NCBI GenBank assembly: GCA_029259725.1
Contig: JAJDER010000106.1
Span: 1-35,592 of the forward strand
Direction of reading: 5' to 3'
Length of the DNA: 35,592 nucleotides
Origin: Planctomycetota bacterium
GTDB taxonomy: Bacteria; Planctomycetota; B15-G4
Part shown: positions 16,440 to 26,919 of the stretch, one piece after another
Position numbering within the stretch: the first letter of the stretch is position 1
Layout of the letters: every line of letters begins with the position of its first letter
Notes under the pieces: model-generated
What the model saw: the letters and a program-made list of their open reading frames with translations, nothing else
What the model was told of the DNA's origin: nothing
Databases searched by the model: none
Program-made: the position numbers and the translations under genes

Positions 16440-18838
16440 CAGGCCTTGCCCCCGCTCAACGCCGCTTCACGCTGGGCGCGCAGGGCGCCGAGCACCTTGC
16501 CGGGCGTGAACGGCAGCTTCGTCATCCAGATCCCGCAGGCGTCGTAGATCGCGTTCGCCACCGCCGGCAGCGACCCGTGCAGCGGGCCCTCGCCGGCTTC
16601 CTTGGCGCCGTAGGGTCCTTCGGGATCGACGGACTCCACGATCAGCGCCTCGAGCTCGGGCGTGTCGAGGCTGGTCGGGATGGTGTACTCGAGCAGCGAC
16701 GGCCGCATGTGCAGGCCGGCCTCGGGCAGCGCCGGGTCGGTGTAGACCTCGTGCGACTCGAGCACGACCTCGGCCACGCCCATGTAGGTGCTGCCCTCGA
16801 TCTGCCCCTCGACCTGCACCGGGCTGATCGCGCGGCCACAGTCGTGGGCGATCCACAGCTTGGGCACGTGGATCTCGCCGGTCTCGGTGTCGACCTCCAC
16901 CTCGGCCACGTGCGCCGTGAACGAGTAGGCCGGCGACGCGCCGATGGTGCCGCCGCGGTAGTCGCCGCCGCGCTCGGGCGTGTTGTAGGAGCCGGTCGCG
17001 GCGAGCGTCTCGAACTTCGCCTCGGCGAGGATGAACGCCTCGCGCGAGGTCATGCGGTGGTCGCCGTTCTCGCGGTCGAAGGCGAAGCCGTCGGCGAGCA
17101 TGACCTGCCGCGCCGGGATGCCGAGCTTCTCGCCCACCGCTGCCTGCACCTGCAGGCGCAGCTTGCGGCCCGCGTCCACGGCGGCATTGCCGGCCATGAG
17201 CGTGATGCGGCTGGAGTAGGCGCCGAGGTCCACCGGCGTGAGGTCGGTGTCGGCCGCGACCACGCGCACGTGTTCGAGCTCCAGCCCGAGCTCCTCGGCG
17301 ACCAGCGTGGCCATGACCGAGTTGCTGCCCTGGCCGATGTCGCTGGTGCCGGTGTAGACCGTCGCCAGGCCGCTGCGGTCCAGCTTCACGAGCATGCCGG
17401 CCTGCGGCATGTCGTTCGGGTAGACGGCGTAGTTGGTGCCCGAGATGTACATCGAGCCGGCCATGCCGAGGCCGCGCCCGGGCGGCAGCTGGCCGCGCCT
17501 GTCCTTCCAGCCGCTGGCCGCCTCCACGGCGTCGAGGCACTCCAGGAATCCGTTGGACGTGATCTTCTGACCGTTGACCGTCTCGGTGTCGCTGCCCTGG
17601 AAGTTGCGGCGGCGGAACTCGATCGGGTCGATGCCCAGCTGCGTCGCGAGGCGATCGAGCTGGATCTCCAGGGCGAAGCGCGGCTGCACCGAACCGTGCC
17701 CGCGCTTGGGCCCGCAGGGCGGCTTGTTCGTGAACACGCGCGTGGAATCGAAGCGGTAGGTCGGGAAGTCCACCGGCCCCGTGAGCAGCTGGCCCGAGTA
17801 GTACGTGGTGACCAGCCCGAAGCTGCTGTAGCTGCCGCCGTCGATCAGGATCCTGCTGTCGACCGCGGTGATGAGACCCTTGTCGTCGCAGCCGGTCTTG
17901 AAGTGCATCTCCATCGGGTGGCGACCACGGTGGGTGTAGAAGGTCTCTTCGCGCGTGTAGAGCATCTTCACCGGGCGCCGCGTGCGCATGGCCAGCAGCC
18001 CGACGCAGAACTCGAGGCTGAACGGGTCGCTCTTGCCGCCGAACGCGCCGCCGAGGTTGGGCTGGATCACGCGGATGCGGTGGGCCGGCAGCTCGAGCAC
18101 CTGGGCCATCGCGCGGTGCACGTAGTGCGGGATCTGGGTGCTCGACCAGAGCGTGAGCACGCCGTCGCCCCCGAACTGGGCCACGGCGCAATGCGGCTCG
18201 ATCGGCGCGTGGGCCGTGCCGTGGAAGACGTAGTCGTCTTCGACGACGCAGGCGCTGCGCGCGAGCTCCGCATCGACGTCACCGAACTCGAGCAGCACGT
18301 GCTTGCTGACGTTGCCCTTCTTGGAGGGCCGACCGCGGGCGTCGGTCTCGTGGATCGGATCGTGGCCGGGCTCGAGCGCGAGGTGTGGATCGAGGATCGC
18401 CTCGAGCAGCTCGTAGTCCACGTGGATCAGCGCGAGCGCGGCGTTGGCCGTGTCCTCGTCGACGGCGGCCACCGCGGCGACCTCATCACCCACGAAGCGC
18501 ACCTTGCCGACGGCCAGGGCGTTCTCGTCCGGCGTCCAGGGGATCACGCCGTAGCGGACAGGCATGTCGTCGCCGGTGATGACGGCGTGCACACCGGGCA
18601 GCGCAAGCGCGGCCGAGGCATCGATCGAGCGGATGCGCGCGTGCGGGTGCGGGCTGCGCAGGGTCTTGGCGTGCAGCATCCCGGGCAGGGTGATGTCGTC
18701 GGTGTAGACCGCCTCGCCGGTGGCCTTGGCCATGCCGTCCACCTTGCGAGCCCGCTGGCCGACGCGGCGGAACTCGCCGTGGGGCGCATCGGGCCCGTGG
18801 GTGCGGTTGACGACGTCGCGCTCGATGCCGTCAGCCAT
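16439..18838 (-). CDS. hcrA: molybdopterin-binding large subunit, 4-hydroxybenzoyl-CoA reductase alpha-like (HcrA)
   Basis: A 799-aa catalytic subunit that binds the molybdenum cofactor. The aldehyde oxidase/xanthine dehydrogenase a/b hammerhead domain starts near residue 35 (KATGEAVYTDDI). It is followed by cofactor-binding stretches: IQPNLGGAFGGKSDPF, RVFTNKPPCGPKRGHG, TGTSDIGQGSNSVMATLVAEELG and LGAYSSRITLMAGNA. The C-terminal PYGAKEAGEGPLHG carries the catalytic glutamate (Glu750, equivalent to the Glu of GEPP in xanthine oxidase). The RGHG and VESVDPEGPYGAKEA segments look closer to HcrA than to xanthine dehydrogenase. It starts at the ATG at 18838, overlapping the iron-sulfur subunit by 8 bp. 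Three subunits encoded C-A-B on the minus strand make one enzyme. Confidence 0.92.
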   Translation of the reverse strand: MADGIERDVVNRTHGPDAPHGEFRRVGQRARKVDGMAKATGEAVYTDDITLPGMLHAKTLRSPHPHARIRSIDASAALALPGVHAVITGDDMPVRYGVIPWTPDENALAVGKVRFVGDEVAAVAAVDEDTANAALALIHVDYELLEAILDPHLALEPGHDPIHETDARGRPSKKGNVSKHVLLEFGDVDAELARSACVVEDDYVFHGTAHAPIEPHCAVAQFGGDGVLTLWSSTQIPHYVHRAMAQVLELPAHRIRVIQPNLGGAFGGKSDPFSLEFCVGLLAMRTRRPVKMLYTREETFYTHRGRHPMEMHFKTGCDDKGLITAVDSRILIDGGSYSSFGLVTTYYSGQLLTGPVDFPTYRFDSTRVFTNKPPCGPKRGHGSVQPRFALEIQLDRLATQLGIDPIEFRRRNFQGSDTETVNGQKITSNGFLECLDAVEAASGWKDRRGQLPPGRGLGMAGSMYISGTNYAVYPNDMPQAGMLVKLDRSGLATVYTGTSDIGQGSNSVMATLVAEELGLELEHVRVVAADTDLTPVDLGAYSSRITLMAGNAAVDAGRKLRLQVQAAVGEKLGIPARQVMLADGFAFDRENGDHRMTSREAFILAEAKFETLAATGSYNTPERGGDYRGGTIGASPAYSFTAHVAEVEVDTETGEIHVPKLWIAHDCGRAISPVQVEGQIEGSTYMGVAEVVLESHEVYTDPALPEAGLHMRPSLLEYTIPTSLDTPELEALIVESVDPEGPYGAKEAGEGPLHGSLPAVANAIYDACGIWMTKLPFTPGKVLGALRAQREAALSGGKA

Positions 18839-19403
18839 CGGCGCCGTCCTCCGCCGCCCTGGTCACGCCGGCAGCCGCAGCGCCGCCCCCCTCGCGCGTG
18901 CGGCGACAGGCGTTCTCGACGGCCTCGTAGATCTTCGTGTACCCGGTGCAGCGGCACAGGTTCCCAGCGAGGGCCGCCTTGATCTCGGCGCGGGTCGCCG
19001 CCGGGTTCTCGGTCACCAGCTGGCGCGAGGCCATGATCATGCCCGGCTGGCAGAAGCCGCACTGCAGGCAGCCGGCCTCGTCGAAGCAGTCCTGGACGAC
19101 GTCCGGGCCCGAAGCGCTGACCAGGCCCTCGATGGTGGTGACGTCGCGGCCGTCCGCGTCCGCCGCCAGCGTGATGCACGAGAGCACCGACCGGCCGTCG
19201 AGGTGCAGCGTGCACGCGCCGCAGTCACCCTTGTCGCAACCCTGCTTCGTCCCGGTCAGGCCGGCGCGGTAACGCAGGATCTCCAGCAACGTCCAGTGGT
19301 CGGGCGCGGCGATCTCGACATCGTCGCCGTTGAGTCGGAAGCGGAGGATGCGCACGGAGGACGGACCGGAAGAGACAAACCAAAGACGAACCGGAGCAGA
19401 CAT
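18831..19403 (-). CDS. hcrC: [2Fe-2S] subunit of the molybdenum hydroxylase (HcrC/CoxS type)
   Basis: A 190-aa electron-transfer subunit. The plant-type ferredoxin cluster is bound by Cys56, Cys61, Cys64 and Cys76 (GTKQGCDKGDCGACTLHLDG), the second by Cys115, Cys118, Cys150 and Cys152 (QCGFCQPGMIMAS and GNLCRCTGYTKIYEAV). The ATG at 19403 adds 17 residues before the normal family start; an in-frame GTG at 19355 (VRILRFRLNG) would give the canonical N-terminus. Neither has a good ribosome binding site, so the start is uncertain. A very long in-frame extension upstream is spurious. An Ala/Gly-rich C-terminal tail follows the family core. Confidence 0.92.
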   Translation of the reverse strand: MSAPVRLWFVSSGPSSVRILRFRLNGDDVEIAAPDHWTLLEILRYRAGLTGTKQGCDKGDCGACTLHLDGRSVLSCITLAADADGRDVTTIEGLVSASGPDVVQDCFDEAGCLQCGFCQPGMIMASRQLVTENPAATRAEIKAALAGNLCRCTGYTKIYEAVENACRRTREGGGAAAAGVTRAAEDGADG

Positions 19404-19516
19404 CGGAACAGCCGTGCTGGCGCATGCCCGAGCCCGACGGGGCGGGGGCACGACGGCCATCCGTGCTTCGCCCCAGCCGAGCGCGAATGTTAGCAGACCG
19501 GCGCTTCGGGCCGGAA

Positions 19517-20563
19517 TCAGCGAGCCAGGGCGACGGTCACGTGGGGCAGGCTCGCTTCGTAGCGATAGCTGACATCCATGTGGCCGTCGTCGAACTCCTG
19601 GTGGACGAGGGACACACCGGCGGCACGCAAGGCATCGACGAGCTGCCGCGCCCCGTATTGCAGGTGGTACTCGTCGCGCAGGCCCGCATCGATGAACACG
19701 CACCCGAAGTCGGCCAGGCGGGAACCGAGGGTCGGAGCCAGCTCGACCGGGTCGTGCTCCAGCCAGCGGGCCCAGACGTCCTCTCGCAGGCGGCCGGTGC
19801 GCAGCTCGAAGGGCAGGGCGATGCCGCGGGGCTCGGAGGCGTCGGGCGAGTAGCAGGCCGCCATGGCCAGGACGTTGATGGCCAGGATCAGGGGCGTGGT
19901 CTTCTTGGGCGCTTCGTCGAAGGCGGCCAGGAACGCATCCACGCCGCCGTACTTCTCGAGCTGGTCGAGCAGCCTGGGAAAGTCCGGCTTGTAGGACATC
20001 TCGAAGTAGGCATCGCCGCTGTGGCTGGCCAGGGCGCTGAAGCGGTCGGGGTGGTGGAGCCCCAGGTGCAGGGCCGCGAAACCACCCGACGACTTGCCGA
20101 TCGCGCCACGTCGCTGCCGCGAGCCGCCCACCGGGAACGCCGCCTCCACGGCCGGGACGAGCTCGTCGAGCAGGTGGCTGCGGTAGAGCCCGGTGGCCGG
20201 ACTGTCCAGGTACTGGCTGCCACCGAGCCGGGTGAAGCAGTCGGGGAAGGCGAAGGCGCAGGGCGCCACGCGACCATCTCGGAGCAGCTTCTCGTAGCGT
20301 TCCGGGAAGGACGGCCCCCAGGGCGTGCCGCTGAGCTGGCCCGCGCCGATGCCGGTGAAGCCCGCCAGCACCAACACCAGTGGCAGGCGCTCGGACGCGA
20401 CGGTCGCGCCCGACGGACCGGTCCCGTCGCGTGCCACGCCATCGGGCCAGGTCGCGACCGGGGGCAGGTACACGGGCAACTCGCGTCGTGTGGGATCGCC
20501 CAGCGCATTGCCGACCAGCAGATCGCTTTCGACGACGAGGGTTTCGATGCGGCCGTCGATCAT
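19517..20563 (-). CDS. alpha/beta-hydrolase, putative esterase (esterase D/PF00756 type)
   Basis: A 348-aa hydrolase with no signal peptide. The nucleophile elbow is GKSSG (156-160, Ser158), with the surrounding GAIGKSSGGFAALHLGLHHPDRF typical of the putative-esterase family. An oxyanion-type motif VLVLAGFTGIG follows the first strand. The catalytic Asp is probably in FIDAGLRDEYHLQ and the His in DDGHMDVSYR near the C-terminus. The ATG at 20563 is the first giving recognisable protein; the in-frame extension to 20869 runs through the cold-shock gene promoter and is rejected. It is 113 bp upstream of the molybdenum hydroxylase genes in the same direction. Thioesterase or sugar-ester substrates are both possible. 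Confidence 0.88.
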   Translation of the reverse strand: MIDGRIETLVVESDLLVGNALGDPTRRELPVYLPPVATWPDGVARDGTGPSGATVASERLPLVLVLAGFTGIGAGQLSGTPWGPSFPERYEKLLRDGRVAPCAFAFPDCFTRLGGSQYLDSPATGLYRSHLLDELVPAVEAAFPVGGSRQRRGAIGKSSGGFAALHLGLHHPDRFSALASHSGDAYFEMSYKPDFPRLLDQLEKYGGVDAFLAAFDEAPKKTTPLILAINVLAMAACYSPDASEPRGIALPFELRTGRLREDVWARWLEHDPVELAPTLGSRLADFGCVFIDAGLRDEYHLQYGARQLVDALRAAGVSLVHQEFDDGHMDVSYRYEASLPHVTVALAR

Positions 20564-20849
20564 GGGCCGCGACTCTAGCAGGCCACCGCTCGCGAAGGAC
20601 ACCGCCGCGCCCGCGAGGGCCTGGCGCCGCCCGACTCTCCCCGCCTCCCCCCGACGCCGCTCGACTCGGCCTGATGCCGCCGACGCGGCCCGACCCCCCC
20701 CCGACGCCACCTGCACCGCCGGACGGCGATGCGAAGTGGCTTCCCGAAGTGCCTCCCCAGGAACGCCCCGCGCGGATATGGTCAGTGGGCCGGGCAGGCA
20801 AGCCAGTGGGAGCGCCCCGCTGGTCTGACGCAACACTCGGGAGGACTCC

Positions 20850-21056
20850 ATGACGACAGGCAAGGTCACCTGGTTCAGCGACGCGAAGGGCTACGGCTTC
20901 ATCCACGTCGCCGAGCAACAGCAGGACGTGTTCGTCCACTACAGCGACATCGAAGACGACCCGCGGACCCTGACCGAGGGCAGCCAGGTCCAGCTCGCCG
21001 TCGAGAACGACGACAAGACCGCCCGAGCGCGCCACGTCCAGACCACCAGGCTGTAA
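20850..21056 (+). CDS. cold-shock domain protein (CspA family)
   Basis: A 68-aa single OB-fold nucleic-acid chaperone. It has both RNA-binding motifs, KGYGFIHV (RNP1) and DVFVHYSDI (RNP2), and the standard start TGKVTWFSDAKGYGF. CGGGAGGACTCC directly before the ATG is a good ribosome binding site. The 286-bp gap upstream (20564-20849), shared with the divergent esterase gene, shows a TATGGT -10-like sequence at 20777 but no acceptable -35. The rhodanese gene follows 17 bp downstream and may be co-transcribed. Confidence 0.96.
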   Translation: MTTGKVTWFSDAKGYGFIHVAEQQQDVFVHYSDIEDDPRTLTEGSQVQLAVENDDKTARARHVQTTRL

Positions 21057-21073
21057 CCCGACCGGACCGACCG

Positions 21074-21502
21074 ATGCCGATCGAGAACATGGATCCTCCG
21101 ACCGCCCACGCGGCGATGTCCGCCGCCGGCGCGTCCGTCTTCGTGGACGTGCGCACGGTGGCCGAGTACGACGCCGGCCACCCCGAGGGCGCGCACAACG
21201 TGCCCTGGGCCGTGCGTGACCCGGGAAGCGGGCAGATGACGCCCAACCCCGCGTTCCTGACCACCATGGAGCGGGCCTTCGGCAAGGACAGCCGCCTCTT
21301 CGTCTCGTGCCAGATGGGCGGCCGCAGCCTCGGCGCCTGCCGGGACCTGGAAGCGGCCGGCTACGCGTCGCTGGTCAACGTGGACGGAGGCTTCGGCGGC
21401 AAGCGGGACCCGATGGGCAACGTGGTCGTGGCCGGATGGGCCGAGAGCGGCCTGCCGGTGAGCACCGACCCGTCGGACTACGCGACGTTGACGGGGTCGT
21501 AG
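21074..21502 (+). CDS. rhodanese-like domain protein
   Basis: A 142-aa single-domain sulfurtransferase-like protein. It has the N-terminal motif FVDVRTVAEYDAGHPEGAHN and an active-site loop VSCQMGGRS with the catalytic Cys79 followed by Arg. The family end, YASLVNVDGGFGG, is followed by a C-terminal AGWAESGLPVS. No signal peptide is present, so it acts in the cytoplasm, moving sulfur from a persulfide to an acceptor, or serves as a redox or regulatory domain. The ATG at 21074 lies 17 bp after the cold-shock gene; no strong ribosome binding site is visible, so coupling with that gene is possible. Confidence 0.93.
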   Translation: MPIENMDPPTAHAAMSAAGASVFVDVRTVAEYDAGHPEGAHNVPWAVRDPGSGQMTPNPAFLTTMERAFGKDSRLFVSCQMGGRSLGACRDLEAAGYASLVNVDGGFGGKRDPMGNVVVAGWAESGLPVSTDPSDYATLTGS

Positions 21503-21561
21503 CAACGGGGCCGTAGCAACGGCTCGCAGCAACGGCTCGCAGCGACGGCTCGCAGCGACGG
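21497..21561. repeat. five 13-bp tandem repeats at the end of the rhodanese gene
   Basis: Units TCGTAGCAACGGG, GCCGTAGCAACGG, CTCGCAGCAACGG, CTCGCAGCGACGG, CTCGCAGCGACGG, back to back. The first contains the rhodanese stop codon. A partial sixth unit (CGTCGCAG) follows. The tract fills the space between two convergent genes. Confidence 0.85.
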
Positions 21562-21592
21562 CGTCGCAGTCCCGGCGGCCTGACGCGCGGTC

Positions 21593-22066
21593 CTAGCCAG
21601 CGGTCGCCTGCGTCTCGCGCAGGTAGCCGTTGACGGTCACGTAGTCGGCGGCGATGACGACGTCGTCGCCGGCGCGGACCGCCCCGAGAACCCTGGAACC
21701 GATCCGCAGCACGCCGCCTTCGACGCGCACGCGCTCGCCGCGCACGCTCAGTTCGAAGCCGTCCCCACCGGTGCCGTGCTCGTCGAACTCGAGTTCCACA
21801 TGCTGCTCGAGCGCATGCACCCGGGCCTCGATCTCGTCGAAGTCACCGGGCCCGTAGACGCCGGGACTCAGCGGGAAGCCCGTCATCCCCTCGGGCGCCA
21901 GCACGGAGATGCGGACGCCCTCGGTGTACACGCTGAGGGTGCCCTCGTCCGAGATGTGCACATCGTCGGGAAGCCACTGGTTGGCGACGCCCACGGGATT
22001 CACGACCACGGCGCAGCTGGTGAGGAAGAGCGCGGCGGCGGGGAGCAGGAAGCGGCCGGGCGACAT
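21593..22066 (-). CDS. small lipoprotein of unknown function
   Basis: A 157-aa protein. The start at 22066 gives a short lipoprotein signal (MSPGRFLLPAAALFLTSC, lipobox LTSC with Cys18) and has GGAG 10-13 nt upstream; the in-frame extension to 22228 is low-quality. The mature part contains EGVRISVLAPEGMTGF and a predicted helix FDEIEARVHALEQHVELEFDEHG, then alternating beta-type sequence with GERVRVEGGVLRIGSRVLGAV and VIAADYVTVNG. I do not recognise a family. It is divergent from the 22311 gene, which also encodes a small exported protein. Confidence 0.75.
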   Translation of the reverse strand: MSPGRFLLPAAALFLTSCAVVVNPVGVANQWLPDDVHISDEGTLSVYTEGVRISVLAPEGMTGFPLSPGVYGPGDFDEIEARVHALEQHVELEFDEHGTGGDGFELSVRGERVRVEGGVLRIGSRVLGAVRAGDDVVIAADYVTVNGYLRETQATAG

Positions 22067-22310
22067 GGCGGCATCTCCGTGAGGGGCGGGCGGCGCCCGC
22101 GATCGTAGAGGCCCGTGGGCGCCCGAGGAGGGGGACGAGGTCGGGGACGCCGAATCGCCATCCCGGCGCGGCCACCGAGCCCGAACCAGGGAGTCCCGAG
22201 ACCCGCAGGACACTGACGGATCCGTCATGGAGACGGGGCGTTCCCATGGGGTCTTCTCCCCGCTCGCATCGACGGCCCCACCGCCCCGAGCGACCCCGGA
22301 GGACGAACCG

Positions 22311-22760
22311 ATGCCCCTGAAAGCCTGCTTGCTGGTCTCGCTGAGTTGCCTCCTCCTGGCGGGGTGGGGCTTCCTCTGGACCCAGGCGAGCCACTCGCCC
22401 GTCGCCGGCCAGCTTCACGTCGAGGGCAACGAGGCCTGGGTCGCCGTCGAGGCGGACTTCCCCGAGGCCTGGCACGCCACCGATGCGGCGCTCTACGCCC
22501 TGGACCTCCCGGTGGCCCGCCTTGCCTCGCAGGGTGAAGGCGGTGACCCGGACCTGAGCGGCCCCTGGGTGCGGGTCGAGACCTGGGGCTCGCAGTCCGT
22601 CGTCCGGGCCCACTACGGAGCGCAAGCCGACGCCATCGGTCGCGACGCCGCCCTCGATCTGCTCCGCGCGGTCTGCACACGCTGCGGCGTGGTGCCCCGC
22701 GACCCGACGGACGACCCGCATCCCTTTCCCGGTCCGGAGGCCCTCGCCAGCTCCCGCTGA
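22311..22760 (+). CDS. small membrane-anchored or secreted protein of unknown function
   Basis: A 149-aa protein. The ATG at 22311 has GGAGG about 9 nt upstream and is followed by a hydrophobic N-terminus (CLLVSLSCLLLAGWGFLW), a signal anchor or signal peptide. The rest is about 125 residues, soluble, with GNEAWVAVEADFPEAWHATD, a pair of cysteines in VCTRCGV near the end and a Pro-rich tail. No family recognised. The transcript is ended by the strong terminator at 22893-22935. Confidence 0.72.
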   Translation: MPLKACLLVSLSCLLLAGWGFLWTQASHSPVAGQLHVEGNEAWVAVEADFPEAWHATDAALYALDLPVARLASQGEGGDPDLSGPWVRVETWGSQSVVRAHYGAQADAIGRDAALDLLRAVCTRCGVVPRDPTDDPHPFPGPEALASSR

Positions 22761-22892
22761 GCCGGAGGCCCTGGTCCGACCTGATTCCTGATCCTGCCCC
22801 GGTTGGCTGCTGCTCGGCCCCACTCCTTCGACGCGACACCACGCAGCAGGCGCGTGTCTCCCCCCTGCGGCCGCACCCCGCAGGACACGCCG

Positions 22893-22935
22893 GCGAGGCC
22901 CCGGGATCCCTTTCCCCGGGGCCTCGCTCCTTTTC
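22893..22935 (+). terminator. strong intrinsic terminator
   Basis: A perfect 13-bp stem, GCGAGGCCCCGGG (22893-22905) with CCCGGGGCCTCGC (22915-22927), a 9-nt loop, then TCCTTTTC. It lies 133 bp after the 22311-22760 gene and 42 bp beyond the 3' end of the opposing DUF255 gene, so it can separate the two convergent transcripts. The T-rich side suits the plus strand. Confidence 0.88.
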
Positions 22936-22976
22936 TTGGAGCACGCCTTGGGAGCGCGCTCGGTCCAGCAGGTGGC

Positions 22977-25067
<2,091 letters not shown>

Positions 25068-25231
25068 AGGCGCGCCGTTATAGCGAGCCGGGCCACCCGG
25101 CGATGCGATCCGCTCTGCCGACCTCCGAATCGGGAGCAAGGCGTAACCTCGGGACGGGTGCCGGTCACCCACGCCGTCGCCCCGATGGGCCCCTGTCACC
25201 CCACGCCCCCTCGCGCAGCAGGAAAACCGCC

Positions 25232-26023
25232 ATGTTCGCCGCCTTGATTCCCTCGCTGGTCACCGGTGTGCTCCCCACCGCGATGGCCCTGCTGCTCGCC
25301 GTCCCGGCCCAGGTCCGCCCCGACGAAGCCGCCCCCGAAGGCCGGGCCCGCCCCGGCCCCCGCGGCCCGGCTCCCCGCGCCGCCCAGGATCCCGAGGGTG
25401 CCCGCGAGGCGCTCCGCGGCCGCATCCGGGAGCAGGTGCTCGAGCGCGTCGGCGGCGAGTTGGAGCTCGATCCCGACCAGCGCCGTTTCGTCGATGGTGT
25501 CCTGGAGCAGCACCGCGGTCAGGTCGAGGTCTCCCGAGAAGAGGTCGGCGAGGCCACCCGCGCCCTGCGCGACGCCGAGCGCGCCGAGCCCTACAGCGAG
25601 AGCGCCGTCCGCAGCGCCGCCGACCGACTCGCCCTGGCCCTGACGCGGCGCTCGGACGTGCGGGCTGCCGTGCGCGGCGACGTGTCCACCGTGTTGCGCC
25701 CCGAGCAGCTCGAGAAGGTCGAGGCGTTCAGGGCCCGCCGCGACGAGTTCGAGCAACAGCGCGAGGCCGGCGAACGCCCGCTGCTCGAGCGCCTGCGCGG
25801 GCGACGTGGTGTCGGTGCGGGTCCCGGTGCAGGCCCTGGCCGTCGGCACGGTGCCGGCCGCGGGCCCGAGTTCGGCGCCGGTGCAGGACGCGGCCCGCGC
25901 GCCGGGCGAGGTCCCGGCGCCGGCCCGCGCGAGCGTGACTCCGCTGCCCGGCCCGACGCCCGGCCCGACGCCCGGCCTGACGCCGCGCCCGAGTCGCAGC
26001 CGCGCTCGGTCTTCGACGTCTGA
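25232..26023 (+). CDS. exported Spy/CpxP-like helical protein with low-complexity tail
   Basis: A 263-aa protein, start at 25232 with AGGAAA upstream and a hydrophobic signal ([26 protein letters not shown]). Residues about 60-190 are charged and helical with repeated D/E-R spacing ([36 protein letters not shown], then [12 protein letters not shown] and [22 protein letters not shown]). The last part carries an LRPEQLEK motif like the LTxxQ motif of Spy/CpxP/ZraP proteins, periplasmic chaperones or metal sensors. The tail, from about 190 on, is Gly/Arg/Pro repeats including three 12-bp copies encoding ARPD units (25946-25981). It is the first gene of a plus-strand run with a sigma factor; the family call is by pattern, moderate certainty. 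Confidence 0.75.
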   Translation: MFAALIPSLVTGVLPTAMALLLAVPAQVRPDEAAPEGRARPGPRGPAPRAAQDPEGAREALRGRIREQVLERVGGELELDPDQRRFVDGVLEQHRGQVEVSREEVGEATRALRDAERAEPYSESAVRSAADRLALALTRRSDVRAAVRGDVSTVLRPEQLEKVEAFRARRDEFEQQREAGERPLLERLRGRRGVGAGPGAGPGRRHGAGRGPEFGAGAGRGPRAGRGPGAGPRERDSAARPDARPDARPDAAPESQPRSVFDV

Positions 26024-26133
26024 GCCGGGGCACGCTCTTGGCCTGGAGGCAGCAGATCGACTTCGCCGACCTCGCCCTCTCCGCGATCGCGGGGGGCGGG
26101 GTCGCGCCACGTCCGGGTGCAGGCGTCCTCAGG

Positions 26134-26178
26134 CTCCACCGCGCCAGCCTCCACCGCGCCAGCCTCCACGGCGCCGGC
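26134..26178. repeat. three 15-bp tandem repeats before the sigma factor gene
   Basis: CTCCACCGCGCCAGC, repeated exactly once and then as CTCCACGGCGCCGGC. In frame with the sigma factor it would encode LHRAS-type repeats, which is why I place the start downstream and treat this tract as leader DNA. Confidence 0.7.
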
Positions 26179-26280
26179 CTCGCCGGGACCGGCCTACCGG
26201 ACCTGCCCGGCGCTCTTGCCGAGCTCTTCGCACGGACGCGCGCGTTGATCCGACGCCGACGGGGTGCTGGGATCGGGGGC

Positions 26281-26919
26281 GTGGAGGACCCCATCCTCGA
26301 TCGTGTCGGGACCGCCGACACCACGGGCGCCACCCCCGCGCCCGCCGGCCGGGTCGCCGAGGCCGACGAGGCCGTGGCGTTCGCACAGGCCGATCTGGCC
26401 GATGTCAGCGCCGTGCTTGGTGGCGACGGCGACGCCTTCGCCCGCATCGTCGAGCGCCACCAGACCGCGATCGCCAGGTCCATGTACCGCTTCACGCGCG
26501 ACCGGGTGACCTACGAGGAACTCGTGCAGGACGTCTTCGTCGAGGCCTTCCGCTCGCTGGCCACCTTCCGCGGCACGGCGCCGCTGCGGCACTGGCTGCG
26601 CCGCATCGCCATCCGCGTGGGCTACCGGCACTGGCGCGACAAGGCCCGCCGCCGCGAGGCCACGCTGGCCGACGACGAGCTGTTCGCGCGCCTGGAAGCC
26701 GTCGGCGACCAGAGCAGCGACCAGGAGGCCGGCGAGGTCGTGCATCATCTGCTGCAGCGCCTGCGTCCCCGCGACCGACTCGTGCTCACGCTCATGTATC
26801 TCGAAGGCCTGTCGGTGGCGGAGATCTCCACGGCCACGGGTTGGAGCACGGCCATGGTGAAGGTCCAGGCGCACCGCGCCCGCAAACGCATGCGTGCCCA
26901 GTCGGAGGACCCGCGATGA
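26281..26919 (+). CDS. ECF-type RNA polymerase sigma factor
   Basis: Directs RNA polymerase to a stress regulon. The sigma-2 region runs from about residue 50 (GDAFARIVERHQTAIARSMYRFTRD) through the core-binding YEELVQDVFVEAFRSLATFRG and the -10-recognition HWLRRIAIRVGYRHWRDKARRR. The sigma-4 region is at about 155-205 (LRPRDRLVLTLMYLEGLSVAEIS, then the helix-turn-helix WSTAMVKVQAHRARKRMR). I chose the GTG at 26281 (212 aa, usual ECF length). The frame stays open back to an ATG at 26038, but that part is repeats and low complexity. No clear ribosome binding site decides the start. The stop overlaps the next gene as ATGA, typical for a sigma/anti-sigma pair. Confidence 0.9.
   Translation: MEDPILDRVGTADTTGATPAPAGRVAEADEAVAFAQADLADVSAVLGGDGDAFARIVERHQTAIARSMYRFTRDRVTYEELVQDVFVEAFRSLATFRGTAPLRHWLRRIAIRVGYRHWRDKARRREATLADDELFARLEAVGDQSSDQEAGEVVHHLLQRLRPRDRLVLTLMYLEGLSVAEISTATGWSTAMVKVQAHRARKRMRAQSEDPR

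Noticed and set aside
15438-19403. Annotation as xanthine dehydrogenase or CO dehydrogenase
   Set aside because: The four-cysteine insertion in the FAD subunit and HcrA-like motifs of the large subunit favour the 4-hydroxybenzoyl-CoA reductase group, though the substrate is unproven.
20777-20782. TATGGT as -10 box of the cold-shock gene
   Set aside because: No acceptable -35 hexamer at 16-18 nt; not enough to call a promoter.
19404-21035. N-terminal extension of the [2Fe-2S] subunit up to 21035
   Set aside because: It runs antisense through the cold-shock gene and out of frame through the esterase gene, and it has no ferredoxin-like content; the family starts near 19403/19355.
26038-26280. 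ATG at 26038 as start of the sigma factor
   Set aside because: It adds 81 residues of low-complexity and repeat-encoded sequence not seen in ECF factors; the GTG at 26281 gives the normal length.
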